From Trigonopsis variabilis (Eukaryota > Ascomycota > Trigonopsidomycetes > Trigonopsidales > Trigonopsidaceae), in the NCBI GenBank assembly GCA_003707065.3, contig PPXM03000009.1, positions 434,001 to 498,000 on the forward strand: DNA of 64,000 nt, given 5' to 3'. The position numbers and the translations under genes were made by a program. The notes under the pieces were generated by a model. It had not been told where the DNA came from, made no database searches, and saw only the letters and a program-made list of their open reading frames with translations. Of the stretch, positions 11,248-21,500 are shown piece by piece. Each line of letters opens with the position of its first letter. Positions within the stretch are counted from its first letter, which is position 1.

Positions 11248-12393
11248 ATGTCTGATTCAATTGGTGCGCGATCGTGCCACGCAAGCTAACTGCAGATCGT
11301 GTATTTGCCAAGGCGGTATCGACGGTCAAGACCATATCAATGTCGGAATCGATGAAACGGACGCTGACTCGTCCCAGTGTCGATGCCCGAATGCGGCTAT
11401 ATGGCCTATACAAGCAGGCGACAGGTGACCAAGACAAGAGTCCACGCTAATGACAGAGGGCGATGTTGCCGGCATTCTACCTGAGCCCTATGGGGACGGC
11501 GAGGACGTCGCGAGCAAGCGCCGGAAATGGTGAGTGAAGGACGACGTCAGACTAAGACCAGGGGAGCGTGGCATGAGCTGGACGGAATGTCAAAGACAGA
11601 AGCCAAGCGACAGTACATCAGTTACCTGATCGAGGTAGGTCGTCGCTAGGCGTGACAAGCTGAAGAATAGACGTTGAATGAGCATGCCACGGCATCGAGC
11701 GAAGCAAGAGAGCTAGTAGCGGAGCTTGAGTTCTTGTGGGACCAGGTACGAGATCTCCCATCGTCGGGATCGGATTCGGTGCCTTCGTCATCTCGGGCTG
11801 CTGCAGCAGCCATGGCACGAAGAAGGGCTGGAGGATCGCTTAGCCGGACAAACTCCACTCCCACCCATCTCCAGGAGTCTGCGCCTGTGCTCGAGGCCTC
11901 CTCCCAGCAGCCTTTAGACGACCAAAGCTGGCGGCAGCAGATCGTGTGGTCGCTGGAGAGCCTGGGGGAACAAATCACCCATCTCCACGATCTCGAACGC
12001 AGGCGCAAGGCTCACAATACTCGCAAGGGCTACGCATCTGACATGGAGGAGGCAAGAGAGTATTTCCTGGAAGGAACCCAGTCTCCCTACTTGACTCGAC
12101 TACGCCACCACGACAAGGCTACTCCCTCTCGCCCCAGTCGTCCACCTACCCGGCCCTCGGCGCTGAGAATCCTGGCTCGATTCGTCTTCTCTTTCCTCAA
12201 GCGTGTCTTTGTCGACGGCGCCGTACTGTTGGCTCTGCTCTTTGTCTCGCGACTGTACTATCTCCGGCGAAAACAGGCCACCGGCAAACCAAATCTTGAC
12301 CGCCTCACAAATCGAGCGCTGGAACTATACTCCACCTTTGAAAAAGTCATGATCCAGTGGTTCAGAACCCTGCAGGCGCTGAGGCAGCGGTGA
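11248..12393 (+). CDS. acyl-CoA-binding membrane protein, ACBD5/Atg37-like
   Basis: Exons 11248-11263, 11296-11424, 11457-11529, 11562-11634 and 11671-12393 give 337 residues; introns are 32, 32, 32 and 36 nt. The first 90 residues form an acyl-CoA-binding domain: MSDSIDRVFAKAVSTVKTI, MRLYGLYKQATEGDV and the C-terminal helix with KWGAWHELDGMSKTEAKRQYI, which contains the conserved KxxAWxxLxGMSK pattern. A disordered middle carries a predicted amphipathic segment (QQIVWSLESLGEQITHLHDL). A single membrane span lies near the C-terminus (VDGAVLLALLFVSRLYYL), followed by a basic tail. This layout (ACB domain, linker, tail anchor) is that of ACBD5 and yeast Atg37, peroxisomal membrane proteins that bind long-chain acyl-CoA and act in pexophagy and organelle contacts. 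The peroxisomal location is inferred from the family only. The gene is invisible unless all four minute introns are removed. Confidence 0.82.
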
Positions 12394-12432
12394 GCCGGGT
12401 GCTCGAGCACGTGACCGCGTCCTGGAGCGCAT

Positions 12433-13551
12433 ATGAGGACGGTGTGGTTGTCTATCGTCCTCGATCCACAGAGACATTTTGGCGCCAGAGAATTAATGAC
12501 AAGGGACCTTGAGCGCTCAGCTGAGAGTGGGATCAGGAGTGACCTCCCTGGTCCCCAGTCCAGCTCCAAGACCCTCTCTGGCGAGCTCGACAGCCCTTTC
12601 GACGCTCGTGACGACTCCCTTCCTATCTACGGTGGCCGAAGACTGACGGTGATAAAGCCAGGACGAGAGTCTCCGGTCCATGTGGCCCTTACGATGGCGA
12701 GTGTTGCCTTGCTGACGCTTTCTGGGATCTTCATGCCGCTGTTTTACCGGTTTGCATGCATATCCGGGGCTGGCCTGCATAGCCAGAGCCTTGGCCTTCG
12801 ATACGCGTGGCCTGCATTGATCTGGCAAGACGAGCTGGGCGCCGAATATGCTATCGTCAAGGTCGCTTTTCCTCGATTTGGAGCAAACTCGCACACACCA
12901 AAGGTGTTCACCCAGACGATCTGCGACTATGATCCAGGGATCTTTACAGCGATCCTGCCCCAAGTCGACGACGGTCTTGTCGGAGTGGCGTCGACCGGAG
13001 ATATCCCTTGGCTCCATATTGTTTTCCATGTCGTTCGATCGACTGGCGAGGCTGTCTACATTTGGATACACAACAAGTCCATCCGGGGTCGCCAGTGGCT
13101 GGCAACTGATGCCAGCGCTCGGGTCGAGACCCTCCCCAGTCCTGTCGAGCATCTGCGAGTGGCGAGGTCAGAAACAGATATACGGAGCTTACTACACGAC
13201 AGCCGCGACTCTTTTGGGCCCACGCCCAGCCTGACTGACATTTTCACTCGCCATCGGCTTGCGCTGCTGACGGGCACGATCCTGCTGATCAATCTCCTTT
13301 ATCTAGCGCGGCGAAGTCTCACGCCGGCTAGGATTGTGTGTCTGTGCGCGGCGCTGGGCTTGATTGCTGTCAGCACGCGGTGGAATGTGCGGACCGTGGT
13401 GAGCAAAGTGGAGGCCACGTTTCTGATGTACGATCCGGATGGGGAAATGGACGACACCGAGCAATTGCTGTGCTGGACGCTGGCCATTCTTAGTATTGAG
13501 GCGATTGTGTTTGGGCTTGTGCAGGTAATCCTCCACGTGATCTTTGGGTAG
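12433..13551 (+). CDS. unknown multi-pass membrane protein
   Basis: 372-residue single-exon frame that I do not recognise. After a disordered, charged first 80 residues comes a hydrophobic span (about 87-110, VALTMASVALLTLSGIFMPL). A roughly 170-residue soluble region with several aromatic-rich strands follows (for example YIWIHNKSIRGRQWLATD), then three clustered hydrophobic spans: LALLTGTILLINLLYLARR, IVCLCAALGLIAVSTRW and LLCWTLAILSIEAIVFGLVQ. The large region between span 1 and the C-terminal cluster suggests a lumenal or extracellular domain. The start may instead be the second ATG at 12496. It begins only 39 bases after the stop of the ACBD5-like gene, the tightest same-strand spacing in the window. 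G/C-ending codon use matches its neighbours, which supports a real gene. Confidence 0.65.
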   Translation: MRTVWLSIVLDPQRHFGARELMTRDLERSAESGIRSDLPGPQSSSKTLSGELDSPFDARDDSLPIYGGRRLTVIKPGRESPVHVALTMASVALLTLSGIFMPLFYRFACISGAGLHSQSLGLRYAWPALIWQDELGAEYAIVKVAFPRFGANSHTPKVFTQTICDYDPGIFTAILPQVDDGLVGVASTGDIPWLHIVFHVVRSTGEAVYIWIHNKSIRGRQWLATDASARVETLPSPVEHLRVARSETDIRSLLHDSRDSFGPTPSLTDIFTRHRLALLTGTILLINLLYLARRSLTPARIVCLCAALGLIAVSTRWNVRTVVSKVEATFLMYDPDGEMDDTEQLLCWTLAILSIEAIVFGLVQVILHVIFG

Positions 13552-13632
13552 AGGCGATGACGTTTGGGAGGTGGAGGAAGAGACATCTAGGATACGAAAA
13601 AGATCATGCATAGGCGTCTTAGATTTGTACAA

Positions 13633-14261
13633 CTAACTTGAGAGGGCCATGATGGTATTGACGACATCGTTGTCGTTTTCTCGTAGAGCCTTGACGGCCT
13701 TGGCCTTGGAGACGCCGGCCTGGGAAATGACAAGCTCAATGTCCTTGTCGGAAATGCCAGTCGTATCGACCTCGCCTTCTTCCTCTTCCTCGGCAGCCGG
13801 AGCGCTCTCAGCAGCAGGCACCTGGGGAGCAGCAGCAGGAGGCTCCTGCTGGCTCAGCGCCCGTAAAGCAGCGGCCGACTGGGAGGTAGGGGAGTTGAGG
13901 TCTTCGACCTTGGCGTCGCCAAACACAATGTAGCCTCCAGCGGGAGATCGGTAGACCTCGGGCTGTTCAATGACAAGGATGACCTAGACGGTTAGACGCA
14001 GCCCAGTTGCTTGACGAATCGACCTACATTGCGAGGGCGCTTGAAGGTCACGCGCACAATTCCCTGCACAGGCTTGAGGCCAGCCTTGGCCAGCAGCTTT
14101 CGGGCCTTCTTCTCGCCCTTGGAGTGGATCGAGACCGAGGATCCATCAGCAAGCTCGGGCTCCGATCCTTCGGCGTCCGAGCCGGCATCTGTGGTCTCGG
14201 GAGCCTTTTCGACGGTCTCCTCGGGTTGGGGCTGTTCGACAATTTCCTCGATCTTAGACAT
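13633..14261 (-). CDS. EGD2: nascent polypeptide-associated complex subunit alpha
   Basis: Ribosome-exit chaperone subunit that pairs with NAC-beta. Exons 14261-14028 and 13983-13633 with a 44-nt intron give 194 residues. An acidic, Glu-rich N-terminus is followed by the NAC domain ([26 protein letters not shown] joined to [16 protein letters not shown] and [12 protein letters not shown]). The C-terminal UBA domain is complete ([20 protein letters not shown] to IMALSS). Size and domain order are those of fungal Egd2. A possible leader intron of about 30 nt lies upstream, where gtaaaccctcg and a ccccacag acceptor occur around 14340-14372. It is convergent with the unknown membrane gene (81 bp between stops). 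Confidence 0.95.
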
Positions 14262-14721
14262 AATCAGGTAATAAGTGGGGACGAGGTCGGCGTAGTCTTG
14301 AATCCGTTGCCAGTTGCGCTGGGCCTGCGCACGACAACCAAGTGTGCTGTGGGGAAAAACAGTCACGAGGGTTTACATGGGGGGTGGTGATGAGATGGCT
14401 ATACGACGAGTACGTAGATGGGAGGACGAGTACGTAGTTAAACGGTCTCTTTAGTGACACATGAGGTGAAGCGTGCACAAGAGAACGAGAATAACGAGGG
14501 AAAGGACGATGATTTTGCACCAGAGATGGTGTGGTGCTAATGTACATAGACTAGGACGTAGATGCAATTAAGAGGGACACCGAGGATAAAAACTGGAGGG
14601 TCGACAGACTTGAAGATAGCGGAGCTACTAGATCAAAAACGCTAGACCATAACCTTCTATTCAACCACTGTCGATCAGAGCCAAAGGAAACCAGCCAAGG
14701 ACAACGACCCAGAGGATGAGT
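14262..14721. other. intergenic, NAC-alpha promoter and leader
   Basis: 460 bases between the start of NAC-alpha and the stop of eIF1A, both leftward. The part next to NAC-alpha looks like a transcribed leader with a small intron. No further gene seen. Confidence 0.5.
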
Positions 14722-15269
14722 TTAGAGCTCATCGATGTCGAACTCGACGTTGCACTCCTCGTCCGCGTCGTGAGCGTACGTGTCGGTCTCGTTGATTTTG
14801 GCGGAATCGGGCAGCTCGCCCATGGCCTTGAGAGTCCTGGCCTCGTCGGCCGAGTACTTGACGATGACGTCGACTTGGTTGTCCTGGAACTCTCGCAGGG
14901 ACACGAGCACGATGTCTCCAGGATTGATCCAGACCTTCTTGCGCAGCTTGCCTCGAATGTGACCCATGCGTCGCGTGCCGTCAAAGCAGATGGCCTCTAT
15001 ATGGCCACTGCCCAGCATCTTTCCGACTTGGGCGTACTCTTGTCCATCCTCTTTGATCTGCAGCTCGCGCTTGTTGAGCTCGTTCTCATTCTTGCCTCTT
15101 CGGCGATTCTACTCGGTTAGTCGTGTCGCCGCCGGGAGCTGTCAGGCTAGAGGCGACCTGGCCCCTCTATCTCGACAAAAGATTTCTCAGATTCTTACCT
15201 TTCCTCCCTGTGTATAGTTAGCCTCTGTCACTGGAAATCTGAACTTACCTTTCCTTTACTCTTAGGCAT
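14722..15269 (-). CDS. TIF11: translation initiation factor eIF1A
   Basis: Promotes scanning and start-codon selection on the 40S subunit. Exons 15269-15249 (MPKSKGK), 15207-15199 (GGK, nine bases) and 15108-14722 give 138 residues; introns are 41 and 90 nt. The joined start [20 protein letters not shown] is the hallmark basic N-terminal tail of eIF1A. The OB fold ([60 protein letters not shown]) and the acidic C-terminus (NVEFDIDEL) follow. Without the 9-nt exon the conserved GGK is lost, so this microexon is well supported. Confidence 0.95.
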
Positions 15270-15483
15270 GGCTTGGTTGTCTCAACAATAAAAATTATCC
15301 ACTTCCCAACCTGCCCACAAAAGGCACGTCACGTGCAGAGGGCCGCCTGGACGACGAGTTGCCTCCTAGCTAGCTGAGTAACGCGCGCGTCTGGGAACAA
15401 GTTGGCTATTGTCGGGTGGTATTGTTTTATGAGACTTTAGCTTAGGCGACTTGCTTGATTGTAACTTGTGGATCGTTTGAATA

Positions 15484-16431
15484 ATGAATCAAGGCGCTCA
15501 ATCTCCTCCGCTTCATCACCCTCTCCCGCAGCATCCTATTCCCATAACTCGACAGGCAGCCAGCGGCAGCCGGTATCAACCTCAGGAGCAAGGCCATGAC
15601 AAGCCGCAGCCGGAAGGAGGGTACCAGTACGGGATTCCGCAGCCGTCGATGTTCATCAACGAGCAGACGGCCCAGATGGGCTATCAGATGGGACGGTCGG
15701 CAGTGATGGCTGGCCAGGAGTATGTGGAAGCGAATCTGAACCGGTATCTGCCGATATCGACCGTCAGGAGCCTGTTCCAGGTCAGCAACGCCTACGTCGC
15801 CCACAAGATCCTCCTTGTGCTCTTCCCTTGGCGGCATCGGAGCTGGACGAGGCAGCTGACGGTGTCGGAGGCCCAAGGCGGCGGCGGCGAGGTGTACAAG
15901 CTGCCGCGGGACGACGTCAATAGCCCAGATATGTATGTGCCGTTGATGGGCCTGGTCACTTATATCTTGCTCAAGAGCCTCGTTGCTGGCGTCAGCGGCA
16001 AGTTCCACCCCGAGCTGCTGGGGTACTTGGGCTCGTACACCCTGGCCTTTCTCGTGTTGGAGATCTTCATCCTGAAACTGGGCTGTTATCTTCTGGTCCC
16101 GGCGCCCACGTCCTCGCTGCCAAACCCAGGCTCGGGCGACTGGCAGTTCCTCGATATGATTGCGTTCAGCGGCTACAAGTTCATTGGCCTGAACCTGGCC
16201 ATCATCCTAGGCACCTTATCCCGCTGGTCGAGTCTCAAATGGGCCGTTTTCTTTTACGTCTATGTGAGCCACGGGTTCATGCTCCTCCGGTCCCTTCGCT
16301 ACTTGGTCCTGCCTGAGACAAGCTCGTCCGCGTACTCGGACGGGCCGGTTCGACGGCGACACCGCCGAATCCAATTCTTGTTCCTCTACTGCTTCGCCCT
16401 TCAGTTCTTTATCATGTGGTGTTTGCTTTAG
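15484..16431 (+). CDS. YIF1: YIF1 family ER-Golgi membrane protein
   Basis: Partner of Yip1 in COPII vesicle transport between ER and Golgi. Intronless, 315 residues. A Pro/Gln-rich cytosolic N-terminus leads into FINEQTAQMGYQMGRSAVMA and YVEANLNRYLPISTVRSLFQ, both strongly conserved in the family. Next come KLPRDDVNSPDMYVPLMGLV and about five hydrophobic spans ending FALQFFIMWCLL. Length and spacing are as in yeast Yif1 (Hrf1 family). The start ATG is the first in frame, and the upstream spacer has a cacgtcacgtg-containing stretch near 15325. Confidence 0.93.
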   Translation: MNQGAQSPPLHHPLPQHPIPITRQAASGSRYQPQEQGHDKPQPEGGYQYGIPQPSMFINEQTAQMGYQMGRSAVMAGQEYVEANLNRYLPISTVRSLFQVSNAYVAHKILLVLFPWRHRSWTRQLTVSEAQGGGGEVYKLPRDDVNSPDMYVPLMGLVTYILLKSLVAGVSGKFHPELLGYLGSYTLAFLVLEIFILKLGCYLLVPAPTSSLPNPGSGDWQFLDMIAFSGYKFIGLNLAIILGTLSRWSSLKWAVFFYVYVSHGFMLLRSLRYLVLPETSSSAYSDGPVRRRHRRIQFLFLYCFALQFFIMWCLL

Positions 16432-16609
16432 AAATGTATTATAGGACTAAAATTATCGTCTAACTTCGTAGAGATGACAACTAGGACAGCTAGTTGTTCT
16501 CTAGGTCTTCTAGTTGTCTTAGAAGCGCTCTTGCGTTGTGAGTGCGACCTGGCCTGTAACGCTTCTCTCTGGTTCGCGGCCGCCCTGCTTGACCACCAGG
16601 GTGTCTACA

Positions 16610-16958
16610 ATGAGTATAAAGGACATTGAGACGCTGGGACAAACCTTCGAAACGTTTCTCAACGCAATCCACGATCAGCTGGAAGAGGTGAGATCGAACG
16701 TCGGGACGTTAACCCCAGATGAATGACCGGGTCGTGACTTTGGCGAGTGCTGACTATGATGCCGTGTCTAGTGATCTGGTGCCGAATCAAATAGATCGGC
16801 GGCTGAATGAATTACGCGAACTGCTCTCAGATATCGAGCGGATCGAGATCGACCTCGATAAATATGAAAGTCTGAATGAGATCGTGGGAGGGTACTATGA
16901 GCGCCTGGCGCGACTTGACAAAGACTTGGGTCAAGACCTGGGTCGTGCCTACCGATAA
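16610..16958 (+). CDS. small coiled-coil protein, possibly a BLOC-1-type subunit
   Basis: Exons 16610-16687 and 16719-16958 joined over a 31-nt intron (gtgaga to ttaaccccag) give 105 residues. The protein is almost entirely helical: MSIKDIETLGQTFETFLNAI, then heptad-like LVPNQIDRRLNELRELLSDI and IEIDLDKYESLNEIVGGYYE, ending in a basic tail. Size and the late ERIEIDLDKYESL helix loosely recall small BLOC-1/BORC subunits (BLOC1S2, Cnl1 or Kxd1 type), which organise endosomal or lysosomal membranes. I cannot assign it by sequence alone. The intron has the standard size for this half of the window, which supports the gene model. Confidence 0.55.
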
Positions 16959-17317
16959 TTACGCAAAGGCCGACGGCCGCTGAAGACGACGCACTGCAGT
17001 CATGCACTGATACCGGAGATGCAAAGAATAGTGACGCATTGCCATAATGAAATGGATCCATGTGTCACCATGTCGCGACCGCAGTGTCAAGACAAACGAC
17101 TGCGGTTCCATTGGTGCCCAGTACGTCCACCGAGTGAGAGCGCGAAATGTGATTACATTGGGCATATATGTGCTTGCCATTGCGCATACTATGTGCTTGA
17201 ATGATCAAGACTTTTTGTCATGACGTATTCGCAGCCCGCCGCAGGACCAGAATTGGCATCGCTCGATCTGGGGCAAGACGAGCCTTCTTCGCCACAAGCT
17301 TTCTGTTCTCTCATACT
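16959..17317. other. short intergenic region
   Basis: 359 bases between the coiled-coil gene and the DUF4336-like gene. Part of it (from 17201) is in frame with the downstream gene and could encode a basic N-terminal extension. Otherwise nothing seen. Confidence 0.4.
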
Positions 17318-18166
17318 ATGGTGCTCTATACGGATCCTCTTTATGCTGTTTCGCGTCGCCTGGGAGCTGACGCAGTGACGCTGTCGTGTCCGTTCCTGCG
17401 GTTTGGAGTGGCCAACATCGGCAACCGCACGACCATCATACGCCTGCCCGCTGCGGGGGGCAGGTATCTCGTCTACGCGCCGATTCCGTACGAGGAGCAG
17501 GCCGAGAATGCCGTGCAGGAGCTCAAGACGGATTTTGTTTCCATCAGTGATACCGTTGCCTACGTCGTAGCGCCCAATCTCGAGCACCACCTGGGCGTGC
17601 GGTCGTGGAAGGACCGCTTTCCGAGCGCGCAGGTCATTGGCCCGAGCGGGCTGGGCGAGGTCCTCAAGAAGGACGGCATCAAGGTCGACTACGAGATTAA
17701 GGACGACCTGGGGTACCGCGAGCTCAAGGCCAGCGACATCGGGCTGGTCAGTCTGCTGGACGACCAGCTCAAGTTCTTTTACTTCCCCGGGCACGCCGGC
17801 AAGGAGATCTGTCTCTACGACACCAACACCAAGATCTTCCTCGAGTCTGACCTCTTCTTCCACCTGCCCGCCACCGAGCAGTACAGCGCCGTCCCCCCCA
17901 CCCTCCAGTCGTCATACGGGCCTCACTCGGGACTGGTCACAAAGGCGTTTGTCTACTTGTCCGGCGTCGACAACGGCTGGATGTCCTACATCATGCAGAA
18001 GCTCCTCCTCAAAGGCATCGACAAGTCCAAGCTGACCGCGGTGTTTGACAAGATTGTCAGTCTCGACATCGATACGGTCATTCCCAGCCACGGAGACATC
18101 GCGCAAGGCCCAGCTGCGCAGACGTTACTACGCAAGCTGTTTGAGCCCTGGCTCAAGTCGGCCTAG
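17318..18166 (+). CDS. DUF4336-like protein with metallo-beta-lactamase-like fold
   Basis: 282 residues from the ATG at 17318 (MVLYTDPLYAVSRRLGADAV). The pattern of strands (TIIRLPAAGGRYLVYAPIPY, VAYVVAPNLEHHLGVRSWKD, FFYFPGHAGKEICLYDTN, IDTVIPSHGDIAQGPAA) fits fungal DUF4336-type proteins distantly related to metallo-hydrolases. H-rich positions occur in NLEHHLG, PGHAG and SHGD, but the classical HxHxDH motif is absent. Enzymatic activity is therefore uncertain, and no substrate is known to me. An in-frame ATG at 17201 would add 39 residues rich in Arg, Ala and Phe with almost no acids, resembling a mitochondrial presequence, so a longer imported form is possible. Confidence 0.6.
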   Translation: MVLYTDPLYAVSRRLGADAVTLSCPFLRFGVANIGNRTTIIRLPAAGGRYLVYAPIPYEEQAENAVQELKTDFVSISDTVAYVVAPNLEHHLGVRSWKDRFPSAQVIGPSGLGEVLKKDGIKVDYEIKDDLGYRELKASDIGLVSLLDDQLKFFYFPGHAGKEICLYDTNTKIFLESDLFFHLPATEQYSAVPPTLQSSYGPHSGLVTKAFVYLSGVDNGWMSYIMQKLLLKGIDKSKLTAVFDKIVSLDIDTVIPSHGDIAQGPAAQTLLRKLFEPWLKSA

Positions 18167-18544
18167 TCCACGAGCAGGCTGTGCCGGCCTTGAAGGCTGT
18201 GCCGGCCTTGAAGACTAAGGTTTAACGACGCAGTGTATAGTTGTGTCTAGTTCAGATATAAATTAGGAGCGACTGTAAGAAGTAGCGTATATGCCACTGC
18301 GTATACATTTCGCCACTATCTGTATCCACTCACAATCGCCAGCAGCCGTCAGTCAGTCGCCAGCACACTCGCCAGTCTCAGCACAGTGCCAGTCTCAGCA
18401 CAGTCTCGTTGGTAGCTGCCCGATCGGTGCGCTTGTATCGGCATTATCAATCTGTAGCGCTGTCGCAGGGTTGTGGCCGCGGTTGCGAGGGCCACGTCAG
18501 GAAAAAACCACGATAGTCTTGCCTGCGTTTGCCTTTGCTAGTCC
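18167..18544. other. intergenic with direct repeats
   Basis: 378 bases. It contains an exact 18-bp tandem duplication at 18177-18212 (unit ggctgtgccggccttgaa) and a second duplication near 18375-18405 (ccagtctcagcacagt). It is the probable promoter of the flippase gene. No gene seen. Confidence 0.6.
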
Positions 18545-21500
18545 ATGACTTCTCCAGACCCGGCAGGACCGACCTCCCCGGTCTCTCCTAAGCGGGCCCA
18601 TTTCTCCATCCGGCATCCCATGCACACGTCGGCCCACGGCCACGACTCGCCAGACCCGGAAGCGTCTTCCGCTCCGTGGACGAGAAGCAAGAGCGGAGCG
18701 AAAATCACGGGCAGCCCCACCGACAACGACTCGTTCATCTACCCTGGCGACGACAGAGACGACTTGAGCTTTAAAGACGAGCCCTCGTCGAAGCTGGGCT
18801 CGCCCGGCTCGCCGTCGCTGGGGGCTCTGGGCCGCAAGGTGTCGACGTCGGTCAAGCGCCTGCGCCTGGCCACTCTGCGCCATCCTGGCGGCCGTCCGAA
18901 GCGCTCGCGCTCGACGCGCGACCGGCTCTCGCAGGTCTTCCACCCCCGGCACGATCTCGTCGACATCGACAACCCTCCGCCCGACGACGAGCCGGGCAAG
19001 GAGTCTGGCCCGCCCCGGCGGGTCTATGTGAACATTCCCCTGCCGCCGGAGGACCTGGACGACAAGGGAAAGCCGCTGATGACCTATCCCCGAAACAAAA
19101 TCCGCACGTCCCGATACACGCCCATCACCTTTCTTCCCAAGAATTTATATCTGCAGTTCCACAACATCGCCAATATCTACTTTTTGGCCGTCATCATCTT
19201 GGGGGTAAGTAACTCGTGACACGTGCGTTCAGACGCGTATGGCTTGTCAAGTTTTGTTTTCATGTCTATTCATGTGCTTTATTATGTGCTATTCATGTCT
19301 ATTCATGTGCTTTATTATGTTGTGTTACGCTCTGTCTTAATCTTTCTAACTTGCCATGACAGAGACAGGCCACCGGCCTGTCTCTTGTTGTGCTTTAGTG
19401 CTTTTCCATCTTTGGTCAGAGTAATCCCGGGTTGTCTGCGGTCCCGATCATTGTTATTGTTGTTGTCACCGGCGTCAAGGACGCTCTCGAAGACTATAGA
19501 CGGACCGCGCTTGATTTAGAACTGAACAACACTCCCACCGAGCTCCTGTCGGACTGGCACAACCCAAACTACGCCGAGGAAAACGTGGGCCTGTGGCGAC
19601 GGTTCAAGAAGGCCTGCTCGCGGTTCTTTGGCGACCGGCTGCGGCAGATGAACCGGAAAAGATCGTCGCTGGACAACGAGGCGAGAATCCGCCGCAACTC
19701 GGCCCGGATAGGCTCGTCGCTGGACCTGAACCGCGCGGTTTCGCTCAACACGCTGGACACGTCGCCGCGGGCGTCGATGGACTCGATCCGACGGTCCATG
19801 TCGCACACCCGGGACTCGGCGCTCTTTCCCAACATCGAGGAGCAGTCTGCGCTTCCTATCGCGGACCCCAAAGCGTTTGTGGACGACAAGCTCAAGGGCC
19901 CGCACGTGCGGTCGCCGATCGACGGCCTCGTGGCGCTCGAGGGCGACCTGGTCGACAAACACAAGCCGGCGCCCGGCAAGGCCCGCTTCAAGCGCGACTA
20001 CTGGAAGAACGTGCACGTGGGCGACATCGTGCGCATCCGCAACGACATGGAGATCCCCGCCGACGTGATTGTGCTGTCGACGTCCGACCACGACCGCGCG
20101 TGCTACATCGAGACCAAGAACCTCGACGGCGAGACCAACCTCAAGATCCGCCACGCGCTCCAGGCCGGCCACAAAATCCGGCACGCCAAGGACTGCGAAA
20201 AGGCCAGTTTCTTTGTCGACAGCGAGGCGCCCAACACCAACCTGTACTCGTACTCGGGCGTGGCGCGATGGACGCAGCGGGACCCCAAGTTCCCCGACCG
20301 CCCGCCGCGCGAGATGTCGGAGCCGATCTCGATCAGCAACCTGCTGCTGCGGGGATGCACGCTGCGCAACACGGCGTGGGTCATTGGCCTCGTCGTCTTC
20401 ACCGGCCCCGACACCAAGATCATGCTCAACTCGGGCATCACGCCGTCCAAGCGCAGTCGCATCGCGCGCGAGCTCAACTCGAACGTCATCATCAACTTTG
20501 CGCTGCTCTTTCTCATCTGCTTCATCTGCGGCGTCGTCAACGGCACGTTCTGGGACAAGAGCCACACGTCGTCGACCTACTTTGACTTTGGCTTCATCGG
20601 CGGCACCGCGCCCGTGGCGGGCATTCTGACGTTCCTCACGGCGGTCATTCTGTTCCAGAGCTTGGTGCCCATCTCGCTGTACATCTCGGTCGAGATCATC
20701 AAGACGATCCAGGCCTTTTTTATCTGGTCCGACGTCTACCTCTACTACGACAAGATCGACTACCCGTGCACGCCCAAGTCGTGGAACATCTCGGACGACC
20801 TGGGCCAGATCGAGTACATCTTCTCCGACAAGACCGGCACGCTGACCCAGAACGTGATGGAGTTCAAAAAGTGCTCGATCGACGGCGTGTCGTACGGGCT
20901 CGCCTACACCGAGGCCATGGCCGGGCTCCAGAAGCGCAACGGCGTCGACGTCGAGGTCGAGGGCGCGCGGATGAAGAAGATCATCGCGCAGGATAAACAG
21001 GAGATGCTGGCCGAGCTGCGCTCGATCCACGACAATCCCCAGCTGGTGGACGAGCACGTGACGTTTATCTCGTCCGACTTTGTCAGCGACCTGCTGGGCC
21101 GCAACGGCCCCGAGCAGGCGATGGCAAATAGAAAGTTCATGCTGGCCCTGGCGCTGTGCCACACGGTCGTGACCGAGGCGTCGACCAAGCACCCGGGGCG
21201 ACTCGAGTTCAAGGCCCAGTCGCCCGACGAGGCTGCGCTGGTAGGTGCCGCGCGCGACATGGGCTTCACCCTGCTCGAGCGGTCGCAGCGCGGCATCACC
21301 CTCGACGTCCAGGGGCAGCGCCAGGAGTACCAGGTCCTGACCGTGCTCGAGTTCAACTCGTCGCGCAAGCGCATGAGCGTCATTGTGCGCGACCCCGACA
21401 CGGGCGTGATCACGCTCTACTGCAAGGGCGCCGACTCGGTGATCTATTCGCGCCTGAAGCGAGGCGAGCAGGCTCGTCTGCGAGAAGTGACGGCTGCTCA

